64,000 nt of DNA from assembly GCF_900199185.1 (NCBI RefSeq), contig NZ_OBMI01000002.1:558001-622000 (forward strand), read 5' to 3'. Source of the DNA: Sphingomonas guangdongensis (GTDB lineage Bacteria; Pseudomonadota; Alphaproteobacteria; Sphingomonadales; Sphingomonadaceae). Shown one piece after another: positions 63,691 to 64,000 of this stretch. The notes beneath the pieces are model-generated. The model was not told the origin of the DNA. It was given only the letters and a program-made list of their open reading frames with translations, and ran no database searches. A program made the position numbers and the translations under genes. Within the stretch, counting starts at the first letter, position 1; every line of letters begins with the position of its first letter.

Positions 63691-64000
63691 GTGCCCAGCA
63701 TCCACGCCCTCGCCAACCCTGCGCGTTTCCTGAAGGTTGCGCGACCGCTCACCCCCTGGCTGTTCTGGGTGGGCGTGGCGCTGATCGCGATCGGGGCCTG
63801 GGCGGGGCTCACACGGACGCCCGCCGACTATCTGCAGGGGGAAAGCGTCCGCATCCTCTACATCCATGTGCCGACCGCCTGGCTCGGCATGGGCGGGTGG
63901 AGCGGGCTGGCGATCGCATCGGTGACGTACCTGGTATGGCGCCATCCGCTCGCCCACATCGCCGCCCGCGCCATTGCCGTGCCCGGCGCGCTCTTCGCGT
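63691..64000 (+). CDS. ccmC: heme exporter permease CcmC, N-terminal part (3' end outside window)
   Basis: From GTG 63691 the product runs 103 residues to the window end. Residues about 20-42 are the first transmembrane helix (PLTPWLFWVGVALIAIGAW). The periplasmic segment ADYLQGESVRILYIHVPTAW contains the conserved Gln/Gly-Glu-x-x-R-I and HVP-A-W blocks, where the His takes part in heme handover. A second helix follows (WSGLAIASVTYLVW). CcmC delivers heme to CcmE for cytochrome c maturation; ccmDEF genes are expected beyond the window. Confidence 0.93.
   Translation, partial: MPSIHALANPARFLKVARPLTPWLFWVGVALIAIGAWAGLTRTPADYLQGESVRILYIHVPTAWLGMGGWSGLAIASVTYLVWRHPLAHIAARAIAVPGALFA

Overview
The window looks like chromosomal DNA of a GC-rich alphaproteobacterium of the Sphingomonadales (Sphingomonas or a close relative). 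The basis is a serine palmitoyltransferase whose active-site numbering matches the S. paucimobilis enzyme, the lon-hupB-tRNA-Val and rplU-rpmA blocks, HspQ, the DUF2975/small HTH pair, many large TonB-dependent receptors, and dispersed inverted repeats of a kind I associate with sphingomonad intergenic DNA. I see no phage, integrase, transposase or CRISPR array.

1-14 kb: the end of an exonuclease III gene, a beta-barrel protein and a small secreted protein lead into a sphingolipid (ceramide) region. A GNAT-fold acyltransferase that I read as the bacterial ceramide synthase (bcerS) is divergent from a membrane fatty-acid desaturase. A long minus-strand run then reads, in transcription order, obgE, a Uma2 nuclease-like gene, proB, cerR-like epimerase, acyl carrier protein, spt, a hybrid histidine kinase, lptF and lptG. 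Together spt, its carrier protein, cerR and bcerS could make ceramide from serine and acyl groups. LptF and LptG are lipid-export permeases. A highly structured palindromic element sits between acp and spt.

14-27 kb: a TetR regulator, a DUF4893 protein, a TonB-receptor remnant, a large M14 peptidase, an alkaline phosphatase remnant beside tRNA-Ser(CGA), hspQ, a TonB receptor, rplU-rpmA with a terminator, and a GNAT gene. A decayed carbohydrate-oxidation cluster follows: a truncated MFS transporter joined to a short-chain dehydrogenase tail, an intact beta-propeller lactonase, and a zinc alcohol dehydrogenase with two frameshifts.

27-50 kb: a dense block of exported hydrolases for peptides and related compounds: penicillin acylase, prolyl oligopeptidase (frameshifted), a second M14 peptidase, a tricorn-type S41 protease, a serine beta-lactamase-like hydrolase, a glutamyl-endopeptidase-like S9 peptidase and an M1 aminopeptidase. 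It also holds a TonB receptor, trigger factor and tRNA-Leu(UAG).

50-64 kb: lon, hupB, tRNA-Val(CAC), a BLUF blue-light sensor and an amidohydrolase. Next comes a lipoprotein plus TonB receptor pair preceded by six consecutive 11-bp units that look like stacked PhoB boxes. The window closes with a prolyl-4-hydroxylase-like oxygenase, tRNA-His(GUG), a leucine-dehydrogenase-family enzyme, a secreted protein overlapping a PagL-like deacylase, a DUF2975/HTH pair whose HTH gene seems to start at AUC, and the start of ccmC. All functions are read from sequence and memory of families; no database search was run.
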